DNA of 64,000 bases, taken from assembly GCF_009467805.1 (NCBI RefSeq), contig NZ_WIAY01000001.1:624982-688981 (forward strand), written 5' to 3'. The notes under the pieces are model-generated. The model worked only from the letters and a program-made list of their open reading frames with translations. It searched no databases and had not been told where the DNA came from. A program made the translations under genes and the position numbers. Of the stretch, positions 27,149 through 36,600 are shown piece by piece. The stretch is from Stenotrophomonas nematodicola. Lineage in GTDB: Bacteria > Pseudomonadota > Gammaproteobacteria > Xanthomonadales > Xanthomonadaceae. Each line of letters begins with the position of its first letter. Position 1 is the first letter of the stretch.

Positions 27149-27221
27149 GGGGGTATATCCAAAGGGTGTCCGCCCTACCCCAAAACCCGATACCCCTATG
27201 CCGCTGAGCGACGCTGCCCTA
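27149..27221 (+). pseudogene. possible decayed tyrosine-integrase start at the ssrA attachment site
   Basis: GGGGGTAT at 27149 and GATACCCC at 27189 flank the stretch just before ATG 27198, which encodes MPLSDAAL, resembling the MPLTDTA opening of island integrases found next to ssrA. After about eight codons the frame becomes non-integrase sequence. No attR copy of the ssrA 3' end is seen in the window. The reading is suggestive only. Confidence 0.35.
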
Positions 27222-27330
27222 TGTACTGTGGGGTATTGGCCTTCCATCTGGTCCAGGATGAGAGCCGTCCCGTTGAGATGCGCTCCAGGTCCGGCAGTGC
27301 GTTGTGAAACGCTTACCGACCCAAATCTTT

Positions 27331-27537
27331 CTATTGCGCTTCGGTGAGTGCCAGAGATTTGCCCCACTCATTCAGACCGTCGGCAAAGTTCATCAGCAGC
27401 TTGCCGGAGCCATGCGTCTGCACGAACATCCTGCCTGGACCATGCGGCATCCTGCGCAGCGGCACCTCATGGACTTGAAGAGTGAGCGTGTCGAGTTGAG
27501 GGAGATCGCTCATCGCATCGCAACGACGCTCATTCAT
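27331..27537 (-). CDS. small hypothetical protein in the post-ssrA stretch
   Basis: 68 residues (or 60 from the internal ATG at 27513). The sequence MSDLPQLDTLTLQVHEVPLR and MPHGPGRMFVQTHGSGKLLM reads like a real protein, with no low-complexity bias, and ends in KSLALTEAQ. No family is recognised. It sits in the accessory-looking stretch behind ssrA, with somewhat lower GC than its neighbours. Confidence 0.45.
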   Translation of the reverse strand: MNERRCDAMSDLPQLDTLTLQVHEVPLRRMPHGPGRMFVQTHGSGKLLMNFADGLNEWGKSLALTEAQ

Positions 27538-27688
27538 CGAGAACAGGCCGCCATGCGTACCCTATGGCGGCGGCCTGCCCGCGCGGAACGACGGGGGCTG
27601 CAGAGGCGCTCACGATAGTTCTGGACCGTAGCACCCGGCCGACCCTGGCGACATCGATCTCCGCCGGATCCCCCACCTGTTGGAGTAA

Positions 27689-28156
27689 ATGGTTGTGATC
27701 AGCGAGCTTGCGCGTATCCGGGCAGACGGCAGGGTCATCGATGCACGCATGACCCTGGACCGGATGATCGGCTTGGGCTGGGAACCCAGCAAGGTCATTG
27801 AGGTGTGCTGGCGCTGGGAAGGTGAGCTGCTGCGCCTTGCAAACCACCTCGGGCTTCTGGTCATGGTTGCTCCCGATCGCCAGCACCTGGCCGTCTTGTG
27901 GAACCACGATGCCGAAGGGCTCGACGCGACGCTGTACGTCGTCGCCGGCGACAAGCGGAAGTTCACCAGGGTGCCGGGCGAACTCATGATCAACGGCAAC
28001 GCCGAGGCGGTCACCTATCTGTGGTTCGAGCACCCGGCGCATGCGTCGCCGGGTACCTTCATCTGCATCTGCAGCCGCAGGCGCGACCACGCAAACTACC
28101 GGGTGGACATCGACGCCGTGACCGCCAGCGTCCTGTCGGTTCGGCCATGCAGGTGA
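27689..28156 (+). CDS. hypothetical protein, 155 residues, accessory region
   Basis: Starts at an ATG shortly after TTGGAG (an in-frame GTG two codons later has better spacing). Soluble, with no export signal. Segments such as GWEPSKVIEVCWRWEGELL, MVAPDRQHLAVLWNHDAEGL and LWFEHPAHASPGTFICICSR look like a folded alpha/beta domain. No family recognised. It lies between the decayed integrase start and the conserved genes that resume at 28469, so it may be cargo of a former island. Confidence 0.55.
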   Translation: MVVISELARIRADGRVIDARMTLDRMIGLGWEPSKVIEVCWRWEGELLRLANHLGLLVMVAPDRQHLAVLWNHDAEGLDATLYVVAGDKRKFTRVPGELMINGNAEAVTYLWFEHPAHASPGTFICICSRRRDHANYRVDIDAVTASVLSVRPCR

Positions 28157-28468
28157 ACGACGCGGGGCCCCCGTTACGTGGTGCAGCACGTGGGATGCGG
28201 TGGCCTGCACCCACACGTTGATCTGATCCGCGCGGGCAGGTTCGTGCTGGACAACTGTATCAATCGCCGCGCTAGGCCTTGTCCTGCGGCGTAGCGCAGC
28301 GGATGTCGATTACGGAGAATGCGGCTTTGTTCATTGCCAGCCTCAAGGCTGGGGGCTGGGCGGTGCCCTGCATGACCGCCATCACCGGCCAGTCGTTGCA
28401 GCATCTCCACAGCCCGTTGATGCCCCACCCATGATGCTGGTGCGGCCTGCCACCTGCCCGGAACCGCC
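28157..28468. other. 312-bp stretch without a recognisable gene
   Basis: No reading frame with protein-like composition and a start signal was found on either strand, and no repeat or RNA was recognised. It probably marks the right-hand end of the accessory stretch behind ssrA and carries the promoter for the secreted protein at 28469. Confidence 0.5.
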
Positions 28469-28879
28469 ATGACCGCCCTTCGCCTGCTCGCCCTCGCCAC
28501 TCTGCTTGCCGCGGCCCCGCTGTCCGCGCAGCCCACTTCCGCGCCCACCGCCACGCCCATCCATTTCGCCAAGGGCGCCAGCAGCGCCACGTTGAAAGGA
28601 CGGTTCACAGGGCGCGACGATGCGCGCTACGCGCTGGTCGCCAAGGCTGGGCAGACCATGACCGTATCGATCGCCGGCAGCAGCAATGCCAACTTCAATG
28701 TGTTCGCGCCCGGCAAACAGCCCGGCAGCGCCGAAGCACTGGGCCAGGGCAGTGTCGGGATGCCCTGGCGCGGCGCCCTGCCCGCCAGCGGCAGCTACAC
28801 GGTACAGGTCTACCAGATGCGTGCGTCGGGGCGTCGGGGTGAGACAGTGCCGTTCACGCTGACCGTCGGCGTGCGCTGA
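28469..28879 (+). CDS. secreted PPC/lysozyme-inhibitor-like protein
   Basis: 136 residues. Signal peptide (MTALRLLALATLLAAAPLSA) with cleavage after SAQ or ASA, then a single beta-sandwich domain: IHFAKGASSATLKGRF, YALVAKAGQTMTVSIAG, NANFNVFAPG, LPASGSYTVQVYQMRAS, VPFTLTVGV. This pattern is shared by pre-peptidase C-terminal domains and by the PliG class of g-type lysozyme inhibitors; I cannot separate the two by eye. A periplasmic location is expected. The next gene starts 5 bp after its stop. Confidence 0.7.
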   Translation: MTALRLLALATLLAAAPLSAQPTSAPTATPIHFAKGASSATLKGRFTGRDDARYALVAKAGQTMTVSIAGSSNANFNVFAPGKQPGSAEALGQGSVGMPWRGALPASGSYTVQVYQMRASGRRGETVPFTLTVGVR

Positions 28880-28884
28880 CGCCG

Positions 28885-29553
28885 ATGGACTTCCTCAAGC
28901 TCCTGCGGTCGCTTGAAGAATTCCTGTACGAGCTGTGCACCTGGTTTCTGTTCTTTCCGCGCACCCTGTATCGGGTGGTCGTGCATCCGCGCCGGATGGC
29001 GCAGTACGTCAACACCGAGCTGACGCAGAAGCTGGACCGGCAGTTCGACGATGCGATCAGTCCGCCGATGTTCCTGATGCTGTCAGTGCTGGTGGCGCAC
29101 GGGGTGGAGCTGATGATGCACCAGCAGATCGTGGGGACCGGGGTACTGTCGCGCTCAGTGTTCGGCAATGAGGAAAGCCTGCTGCTGTACCGCTCGATCA
29201 CCTTCGCGATCTGGCCCCTGGTAACCACCACGCATCTGCTGCGGCGCAAGCAGCTGCCGATGACCCGCGAGTCGCTGCGCCGTCCGTTCTTCATGCAGTG
29301 CTATCTGACCGCACCGTTCGCGGTGGCCCTGTCCACCAGCATGGTATTCGTGCGATTGCCTGGCGCGCTGTCGACCACGCTCGGCGTCACCGTCGGCGTG
29401 ATCGCCGCGCTCTGGTATGTGGCGGTGCAGGCCGTGTGGCTGAAGGTGGCGCTGCAGCGCTCCTGGGTGAACACGATCCTGTCCACCGCGTGGGTGCTGG
29501 TGCTGGGCTCGCTGATCAACATCACGATCGGGATGGTCCTGCTCTCCAATTGA
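28885..29553 (+). CDS. polytopic inner-membrane protein, unknown function
   Basis: 222 residues with an N-terminal amphipathic region (FLYELCTWFLFFPRTLYRVV) and about four hydrophobic helices (PMFLMLSVLVAHGVELMM, YRSITFAIWPLVTTTHLL, APFAVALSTSMVF, LGVTVGVIAALWYVAVQAVW, plus the C-terminal LVLGSLINITIGMVLL). The architecture resembles Yip1-like or permease-type proteins. It lies 5 bp behind the preceding gene and is probably cotranscribed with it. Confidence 0.7.
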   Translation: MDFLKLLRSLEEFLYELCTWFLFFPRTLYRVVVHPRRMAQYVNTELTQKLDRQFDDAISPPMFLMLSVLVAHGVELMMHQQIVGTGVLSRSVFGNEESLLLYRSITFAIWPLVTTTHLLRRKQLPMTRESLRRPFFMQCYLTAPFAVALSTSMVFVRLPGALSTTLGVTVGVIAALWYVAVQAVWLKVALQRSWVNTILSTAWVLVLGSLINITIGMVLLSN

Positions 29554-29702
29554 GCGGCATCGGCGGTGGGCGGCGATACGGCGCAGAGGCCATGCGCGCT
29601 GTCCGGGTCGGTTCGCCCGCGATCCGCCATGTCCCGCATAGCCTTTCTCCCTGCTTCCATGCGACCCTTTGAGAACGTTTTCATGGAATGGAGGGATTCC
29701 AC

Positions 29703-30578
29703 ATGCTGTCTCGTTTCCGTCGGCCCGCGCTGCTGGCGCTGATGATGGTCGCCGCCCCGCTGGGCACTGCCTGGGCGCAGGCCCCGGCCGCGTTGAAGGT
29801 CATGTCGTTCAACGTCCGTACGCCTGCCGATACCGACCCGGGCAAGCGCTGGGAGGACCGTCGCGATGCGATGGTCACGCTGATCCGCGAGCAGAAGCCC
29901 GAGGTGATCGGTACGCAGGAACTGGTGCGGAAACAGGGCGAGTATCTGGTCGCACACCTGCCGGGCTACGCGCTGTTCGGCAAGGACCGCCGCGGCGGCA
30001 ACGGCGACGAACACATGGGCGTGCTGTACGACACGGCGCGCCTGAAGGTGCTGGAATCCGGCGACTTCTGGCTGTCCGATACCCCGGATGTGCCGGGCAG
30101 CATCACCTGGGGCAACCTGTTCCCGCGCATGGTGACCTGGGCGCTGTTCCAGCGGCAGGCCGACGGCCAGCGCTTCTATCTGTTCAACACCCACCTGCCC
30201 TACCGCGATGAGGATGAGCCGCGCCGGGTGCTCGGCGCGAAGCTGATCGTTTCGCGGCTGGCGTCGCTGCCCAAGGACATCCCGGTGGTGGTCACCGGCG
30301 ATTTCAACAGCGAGCCCGGCAGCGACACCTACAAGACGTTCACCGCCGCACTCGGCGACGCACGCAGACTCGCCGGCAAGGTCGATGGCCCGCGCCTGAC
30401 TTTCCACGACTTCACCGGCAAGCCGACGGTGGAGCTGGACTGGATCCTGGTGCGCGGCTTCACCGTGGACCGCTTCAGCACGCTGGACCAGACGCCCGGC
30501 GGCCTGCTGCCCTCGGACCACTACCCGGTGCAGGCGGAGCTGCGTGCTGCCGCGCCCACCGCTGCCGCGGGCAGGTAA
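29703..30578 (+). CDS. exported endonuclease/exonuclease/phosphatase-family protein
   Basis: 291 residues. Signal peptide (RRPALLALMMVAAPLGTAWA) then the EEP fold: KVMSFNVRTPADTD, VIGTQELV (metal-binding glutamate), FNTHLPYRDEDEP, VVVTGDFNSEPGS and a C-terminal SDHYPVQAEL with the catalytic Asp-His pair. The family includes nucleases, sphingomyelinases and inositol-phosphate phosphatases; the exported form suggests a phosphodiesterase acting in the periplasm. The ATG at 29703 follows GGAGGG; an in-frame ATG at 29688 would add five residues. Confidence 0.85.
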   Translation: MLSRFRRPALLALMMVAAPLGTAWAQAPAALKVMSFNVRTPADTDPGKRWEDRRDAMVTLIREQKPEVIGTQELVRKQGEYLVAHLPGYALFGKDRRGGNGDEHMGVLYDTARLKVLESGDFWLSDTPDVPGSITWGNLFPRMVTWALFQRQADGQRFYLFNTHLPYRDEDEPRRVLGAKLIVSRLASLPKDIPVVVTGDFNSEPGSDTYKTFTAALGDARRLAGKVDGPRLTFHDFTGKPTVELDWILVRGFTVDRFSTLDQTPGGLLPSDHYPVQAELRAAAPTAAAGR

Positions 30579-30676
30579 CGCCCCCGCCGGACGGCCCACG
30601 GGCGGTCCAGCGGCATCACATCGCGTCGATGGCGACGGTGCGATAGAGGTCCCCATTTTCCAACGAGGACAGGACC

Positions 30677-31060
30677 ATGCCCCATCGCAGCCGTCTGGCC
30701 GGATTCATCATCGATTGCCAGGACAGCCCTGCCGATGACGCCGCCGCCTTCTGGTCGGCGGCGCTGGGCTACCGCGCCGCCCCCGCCCGTGCCGAGGACG
30801 GCGCGGAGTATGCCGACCTGGAAGGGGCACCGGCCGGTCTGAATGTCGAGGTACAGCGGGTAACGCACGCCTCGCGCGTGCATCTGGACATCGAAAGCGA
30901 CGACATCGATGCCGAAGCCGAGCGCCTGGAGAAACTGGGCGCGCGCCGCATCGGTTTCGTCAAACGCTGGTGGGTGATGGAAGCGCCAACCGGGCATCGG
31001 TTCTGCATCGTGCGCATGCGCGGCGATGATGGGCGGGCGCCGGCGACCGTGTGGCCCTGA
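30677..31060 (+). CDS. VOC superfamily (glyoxalase-like) protein
   Basis: 127 residues with the paired beta-alpha-beta-beta-beta layout of VOC proteins: LAGFIIDCQDSPADDAAAFW, ALGYRAAPARAEDGAEYADL, VTHASRVHLDIESDDIDAEA, WWVMEAPTGHRFCIVR. Resembles the Glyoxalase_6 subgroup. Reaction unknown. Confidence 0.82.
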   Translation: MPHRSRLAGFIIDCQDSPADDAAAFWSAALGYRAAPARAEDGAEYADLEGAPAGLNVEVQRVTHASRVHLDIESDDIDAEAERLEKLGARRIGFVKRWWVMEAPTGHRFCIVRMRGDDGRAPATVWP

Positions 31061-31063
31061 GGC

Positions 31064-31330
31064 TCAGCGGCGCTGCAGGCTGCGCTCGATCAGGCGATGC
31101 AGTGCGTGGTGCTGGTTGCGTGCCTGGTAGATGCGCGCACCGATGGCCAGGAAGACGCCCGTGCCGAGCAGCCCCATGTCCAGCAGCGCGTCGTTCATGC
31201 GGATGAACGCCACGGCCACCACCAGGGCACCCACTACCAGCAGGACCACCACACCCAGGGACAGCCCGGCGTCGGCAAGGCCGGGATCGCCATAGGCCAG
31301 TTGTAAGAAGGACGGTTTCGGCTGCGGCAT
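31064..31330 (-). CDS. small membrane protein, unknown function
   Basis: 88 residues with two hydrophobic helices (AGLSLGVVVLLVVGALVVAV and MGLLGTGVFLAIGARIYQAR) around a short loop, then a basic tail (HRLIERSLQRR). It ends 3 bp from the end of the convergent VOC gene. No family recognised. Confidence 0.62.
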   Translation of the reverse strand: MPQPKPSFLQLAYGDPGLADAGLSLGVVVLLVVGALVVAVAFIRMNDALLDMGLLGTGVFLAIGARIYQARNQHHALHRLIERSLQRR

Positions 31331-31462
31331 GTCGGCGACTCCTGAAGGGTTACCGGCTTGTAGCACCGGCGCCCCCACGGCGGGCAGAGGCAATGCCGTC
31401 ATCTGTCGCCATCGGCACGCCCGCTACGCAAGATCACGGCATATTCCTACGCCCGACAACGG

Positions 31463-31486
31463 CCGGGAGCCCATCGGGGCTCCCGG
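31463..31486 (-). terminator. hairpin after the RND efflux operon
   Basis: CCGGGAGCC, a 6-nt loop, GGCTCCCGG: a 9-bp perfect stem 15 bp past the stop codon of smeX. There is no T-tract. Confidence 0.6.
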
Positions 31487-31500
31487 TCGTCGTGGTCTTC

Positions 31501-32931
31501 TCAGCGGTTCGACGGGACCACTGCCACGGCCGCGCTTGCCTGCTGCTGACCCCACCCGCCCAGCGCCTTGTACACACCGACGACGCTGACGTTGACCGTG
31601 GATTCGGCCTCGGCGAGCGCGTCATCGGCTGCCAGCTGGGTGCGCTGCGCGTCGAGCAGGGTCAGGAAGTCCTCGGACCCTTCGCGGTAGCGGATCTGCG
31701 CGAGCTGCTCGGCACGCCGCGCGGCCTGCGCCTGCTCGGCGACGATCGACAACCGCGCCTGCTGCTTGGCGTAGCGGGTCAACGCGTTCTCGGTGTCTTC
31801 CAGCGCCAGCAGCACCGCCTTCTCGTACTCGGCGGCGGCGCCGTCGGCTTGGGCCTTGCTGGCCCGCAGACGGGCCTTGACCGTGCCGAAGTCGAACGCG
31901 GCCCAGCTGATCGACGGCGTCACCGACCATGCCTTGTTGCTGCCGTTGACCAGGCCGCTGGCATCGCCGGACAGGAAGCCGACGAAGCCGCTCAGGCTGA
32001 TCCGCGGGAACAGGTCGGCGGTGGCCACGCCGACACGCGCCGTCGCTGCGGCGAGCCGACGTTCGGCCACGCGCACGTCGGCACGCTGACGCAGCAGATC
32101 GGTGGTATCGCCGAGCGGCAATGCCTTGGCATACGCCGGCACCTCGCGCGGCTGCAGCACGCTGTCCAGTGCATCCGGGCGCTGACCCAGCAGCACCGCC
32201 AGACGGTGGCGCGACTGCACCTCGGCCACTTCCAGCAGCGGGATGTCTGCTTCGATCGCCTTCAGGCGCGCCCGGCTGCTCTGCACGTCCAGCTCGCTGC
32301 CCGCGCCGAGTTCCCAGCGGGTTTCGGTCAGCTTCTGGGTGTCGCGCAGGTTGACCAGGGTGCGCTTGGCCACGTCGATGCGCTTCTGGGTACCGCGCAG
32401 TTCGAAGTAGTTGCGCGCCACCTCGGCGGCCACGGTGACCTGCGCATCGGCGAGGTTGTCCTGCTCGGCGCCGAGATCGGCGCGCGCCGCTTCGGCGGCC
32501 CGCCGCTGGCGGCCGAACAGGTCCAGCTCCCAGCCGGCGTCGAAGCCGAGCTGGTAGGTCTCGCTGAAGACCCGCTCGCCACCCACGGTGGCGTCGGGCT
32601 GCTTGCGGCGGTCATAGCTGCCACCGCTGGTCACGTGCGGCAGCTGGTCCAGGCGTTGTTCGACGAACACGGCACGGGCCTCGCGGACCCGCGACATCGC
32701 GATGCGCAGGTCCAGGTTGGCACCCAGTGCGTCATGCACCAGCTGCTCCAGCACCGGATCGTCGAACTGCGCCCACCAGCTGGCGACCGGGGAGGTGGCG
32801 CTGAACACCGGCGCGGCGGCCCCCTGCAGGGTCACCGGCTCGGCCGGTGGCGCCTTGTAGTTCGGGCCGACGCTGACGCAGCCGGCCAGCAGCGCGCTGG
32901 TCACGGCTGCGGTCAACAGGCGGATCACCAC
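31501..32931 (-). CDS. smeX: RND efflux outer-membrane channel, SmeX-like
   Basis: 476 residues of the OprM/NodT outer-membrane factor family. Lipobox TSALLAGCVSV with a lipidated cysteine near residue 18; two TolC-type repeats with the motifs WELDLFGRQRRAAEAARADL, LRQRADVRVAERRLAAATARVGVA and YREGSEDFLTLLDAQRTQLA. It forms the trimeric exit duct for the SmeVW pump. A GTG at 32931 or 32928 overlaps the stop of the SDR gene, so the two are translationally coupled. Position as the last gene of smeU1-V-W-U2-X supports the name. Confidence 0.86.
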   Translation of the reverse strand: MVIRLLTAAVTSALLAGCVSVGPNYKAPPAEPVTLQGAAAPVFSATSPVASWWAQFDDPVLEQLVHDALGANLDLRIAMSRVREARAVFVEQRLDQLPHVTSGGSYDRRKQPDATVGGERVFSETYQLGFDAGWELDLFGRQRRAAEAARADLGAEQDNLADAQVTVAAEVARNYFELRGTQKRIDVAKRTLVNLRDTQKLTETRWELGAGSELDVQSSRARLKAIEADIPLLEVAEVQSRHRLAVLLGQRPDALDSVLQPREVPAYAKALPLGDTTDLLRQRADVRVAERRLAAATARVGVATADLFPRISLSGFVGFLSGDASGLVNGSNKAWSVTPSISWAAFDFGTVKARLRASKAQADGAAAEYEKAVLLALEDTENALTRYAKQQARLSIVAEQAQAARRAEQLAQIRYREGSEDFLTLLDAQRTQLAADDALAEAESTVNVSVVGVYKALGGWGQQQASAAVAVVPSNR

Positions 32932-33662
32932 GGCAGCACCTCGCCCAGGTAGGTGAAGCTGCCGTTGGGACCATCTGCACCGATCAGCGCCATGCCGACG
33001 CTGGAGCGCGCACCTTCGCTGATCTCGATCTCGCCCTCGCCACCGTTCATGTCGGTTTTGACATAGCCCGGGTGCACGGTGTTGACCTTGGTGGTGCTGT
33101 CGCGCAGCTCATAGGCCAACTGCACGGTCCAGGCGTTCACCGCGCTCTTGGAGGCGTTGTAGGCCGGCACCGCAAAGCCGTAGATCGGCGAGCCCGGCTG
33201 GCTGTGCAGGGTCAGCGAGCCGAGGATGCTCGACACGTTGACGATGCGACCGGCCGGCGACGCGTTGATCAGCGGCAGGAACGCCTGGGTGACGGCGATG
33301 ACTGCGAACACGTTGGTGTCGAAGGTATCGCGCCAGGTCTGCAGGGTCTGCGCCGACGGGGCCAGTTTGATGTCGTCGAGCAGGATGCCGGCGTTATTGA
33401 CCAGGATGTCCAGGCGGCCGTGACGCTCGGTCACGGTCTGCACCGCCGCGGCGATGCTGGCGGCATCGCCGACGTCGAGCTGGATCGCTTCGACCGGCAG
33501 GCCTTCGGCCTGCAGCTTGAGCGCCTCGGCCACGGCGACGTCGCGCTTGCGCCCGGCCAGCAGCGTGTGCACGCCGGCCTGGGCCAGTTGACGGACGGCT
33601 TCCAGACCGATGCCGCGGGTGGCACCGGTGACCAGGGCGATCTGTTGGGTAGCGGTATTCAT
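32925..33662 (-). CDS. smeU2: short-chain dehydrogenase/reductase inside the efflux operon, SmeU2-like
   Basis: 245 residues, classical SDR: TGATRGIG cofactor loop, LDILVNNAG, active-site serine in NVSSILG, and YNASKSAVNAW with Tyr and Lys. An oxidoreductase between an RND pump gene and its outer-membrane factor is the hallmark of the smeVWX locus of S. maltophilia. It may reduce quinone-like substrates or products linked to redox stress; the substrate is not known. Overlaps smeX by a few bases. Confidence 0.85.
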   Translation of the reverse strand: MNTATQQIALVTGATRGIGLEAVRQLAQAGVHTLLAGRKRDVAVAEALKLQAEGLPVEAIQLDVGDAASIAAAVQTVTERHGRLDILVNNAGILLDDIKLAPSAQTLQTWRDTFDTNVFAVIAVTQAFLPLINASPAGRIVNVSSILGSLTLHSQPGSPIYGFAVPAYNASKSAVNAWTVQLAYELRDSTTKVNTVHPGYVKTDMNGGEGEIEISEGARSSVGMALIGADGPNGSFTYLGEVLPW

Positions 33663-33687
33663 GTGAACAACCTCGCGGGGTAGGGAA

Positions 33688-36600
33688 TCAATGGTGGAGA
33701 GTGGGTTCGCCGTGGGTCACCAGCTTGCCGCCGCCGTTGCGGCTGACGAACTTGCGCAGGGCCACGTAGAACACCGGGGTCAGGAACAGGCCGAACAGGG
33801 TCACGCCCAGCATGCCGGCAAACACGGTGATGCCGGTTACCGAGCGTACCTCCGCACCGGCACCGTGCGAGAGCACCAGCGGGATGGTGCCGGCGATGAA
33901 GGCGATGGACGTCATCACGATCGGGCGCAGTCGCAGGCGGCAGGCTTCCAGCGCGGCTTCCACGATGCCCTTGCCGCCCATCTCAAGCTCTCGGGCGAAC
34001 TCGACGATCAGGATCGCGTTCTTGCACGCCAGGCCCATCAGCACCACCAAGCCAACCTGCACGAACACGTTGTTGTCGCCGCCGGTCAGCCACACGCCGA
34101 ACAACGCGGACAACAGGGTCATCGGCACGATCAGGATCACCGCCAGCGGCAGCGACCAGCTCTCATACAGCGCGGCCAGCACCAGGAACGCCAGCAGGAT
34201 CGCCACCGGGAACACGATGAAGGCGGCCTTGCCCTGCGTGGCCTGCTGGTAGCTCAGGTCGGTCCACTCGGTGGTCATGCCCACCGGCAGGACCTGCCCG
34301 GCGATTTCGGTCAGCTTGTTCATCGCCTCGGCCGAAGACAGCATCCGCGGGTCGGCTTCGCCGGCCAGGTCGGCAGCCGGATAGCCGTTGAAGCGCAGCA
34401 CCGGGTCCGGGCCGAAGGTCTGCTTGACCGTCACCATCGAACCGATCGGCACCATCTCGCCACGGTCATTGCGGGTACGCAGCTTGCCGATGTCTTCCAC
34501 GCTGTCACGGAACTTGCCGTCGGCCTGGGCGATCACCTGCCAGGTGCGACCGAACTGGTTGAAGTCGTTGACGTAGGAGGAACCAAGGTAGGTCTGCAGC
34601 GTGTCGAACAACTGGGTCAGCTGCACGCCCTGGGCCTTGGCCTTGACGCGGTCCACCTCGGCATCCAGCTGCGGCACGTTGGCCTGGTAGCTGGTGATCG
34701 GGAAGGCCATGCCCGGCGTCTGCGCCACCGCACCCTGCATCGCCTGCACGGCGTTCTGCAGCGCGCCATAGCCCAGGTTGCCACGGTCCTCGATGAACAT
34801 CTGGTAGCCGTTGCCGTTGCCCAGCCCGAGGATCGGCGGCGGCATCATCGCGAAGGCGAAGCCTTCCTGCAGCCCGGCGATCTTCTGGTTGATCTCGGCG
34901 TTGATCTCCGCGGCAGTGCGTCCGTGGCGCTCATTGAAGGGCTTGAGCGGAATGAACGCCACGCCGGTGTTGGGCGTATTGGTGAACTGCAGCGCGTTCA
35001 GGCCCGGGAACGAAATGGTGTGGGCCACGCCGTCGGTTTCTTGGGCGATCTTGGCGACCTTGCGCAGCATTTCATCGGTACGCGCGATCGAGGAACCTTC
35101 CGGCAGCTTCACACCGGCGATCAGGTACAGCTTGTCCTGCGTCGGGATGAAGCCCGGCGGCACCAGCTTGAAGATGAAGCCGGTACCCACCAGCAGTACC
35201 GCGTACACCACGAACACTGCGCCACGACGGCCGAGGATCTTGGACACGCCACGCTCGTACTTTTCAGAGCTGGACTTGAAGAAGCGGTTGAACGGACGGA
35301 ACACCCACCCGAACAGGCGGTCGATCAGACGGCTCGGGCCATCCTTGGGCGCACCGTGCGGCTTGAGCAGGCGCGCGGCCAGGGCCGGCGACAGGGTCAG
35401 CGAGTTGATCGCGGAGATCACCGTGGAGATGGCGATGGTGACGGCGAACTGCTTGTAGAACTGGCCGGTCACGCCGGACAGGAAGGCCATCGGCACGAAC
35501 ACCGCACACAGCACCAGCGCGATCGCGATGATCGGGCCGGACACTTCCTTCATCGCCTGATGCGCCGCTGCGGTGGGCGACAGGCCCTCCTCGATGTTGC
35601 GCTCGACGTTCTCCACCACCACGATCGCGTCATCGACCACGATGCCGATCGCCAACACCAGGCCGAACAGGCTCAGCGTATTGATCGAGAAGCCAAGCAC
35701 GTACAGTGCGGCAAACGTACCCACGATCGACACCGGCACCGCGATCAACGGAATGATCGAGGCGCGCCAGGTCTGCAGGAACAGGATCACCACCAGCACC
35801 ACCAGCGCGATGGCTTCCAGCAGGGTCGAAACCACCGCCTTGATCGAATCGCGCACGAAGATGGTGGTGTCGTACACCGCTTCGTACTTCACGTCGGCCG
35901 GGAAGGCCTTCTGCATTTCATCCATCGTGCCGATCACGGCATCACGGATCTCCAGCGCGTTGGCACCGGGGGCCTGGAAGATACCGATGCCCACGGCGTT
36001 CTTGCCGTCCAGCTGCGAGCGCAGGGTGTAATCGCCCGCCCCCAGCTCGACGCGGGCCACGTCCGACAGGCGCACCACTTCGCCATCGGCGCCGCTCTTG
36101 AGCACGATGTCACCGAACTCCTGCTCGCTGCGCAGGCGGCCCTGGGCATTGATCAGGGTCAGGAACTGGCTGTTGGGCATCGGCTCGGCGCCCAGCTGGC
36201 CGGCCGAGACCTGCACGTTCTGCTCGCGCATCGCGCCGACCACATCCGACGCGGTCAGGCCGCGCGCGGCAACCTTGTCCGGGTCCAGCCAGGCGCGCAT
36301 GGCGTAGTCGCCACCGCCGAAGATCTGCGCATCGCCGACGCCGGGAATCCGGGCCAGCGCGTCCTTGACGTGCAGGCGGGCGTAGTTGCGCAGGTACAGG
36401 GTGTCGTACTTGCCATTGGGCGAAGTCAGGTGCACGACCATCAGGAACGTCGGCGACTGCTTCTGGGTGGTGACACCCTGCCGGCGTACGTCCTCGGGCA
36501 GGCGTGCCTGCGCCTGGGCGACGCGGTTCTGCACCTTCACCGCCGCCTCGTCCGGGTCGGTACCCGGGCGGAAGGTGACGGTCATCTGCAGCACACCGTC

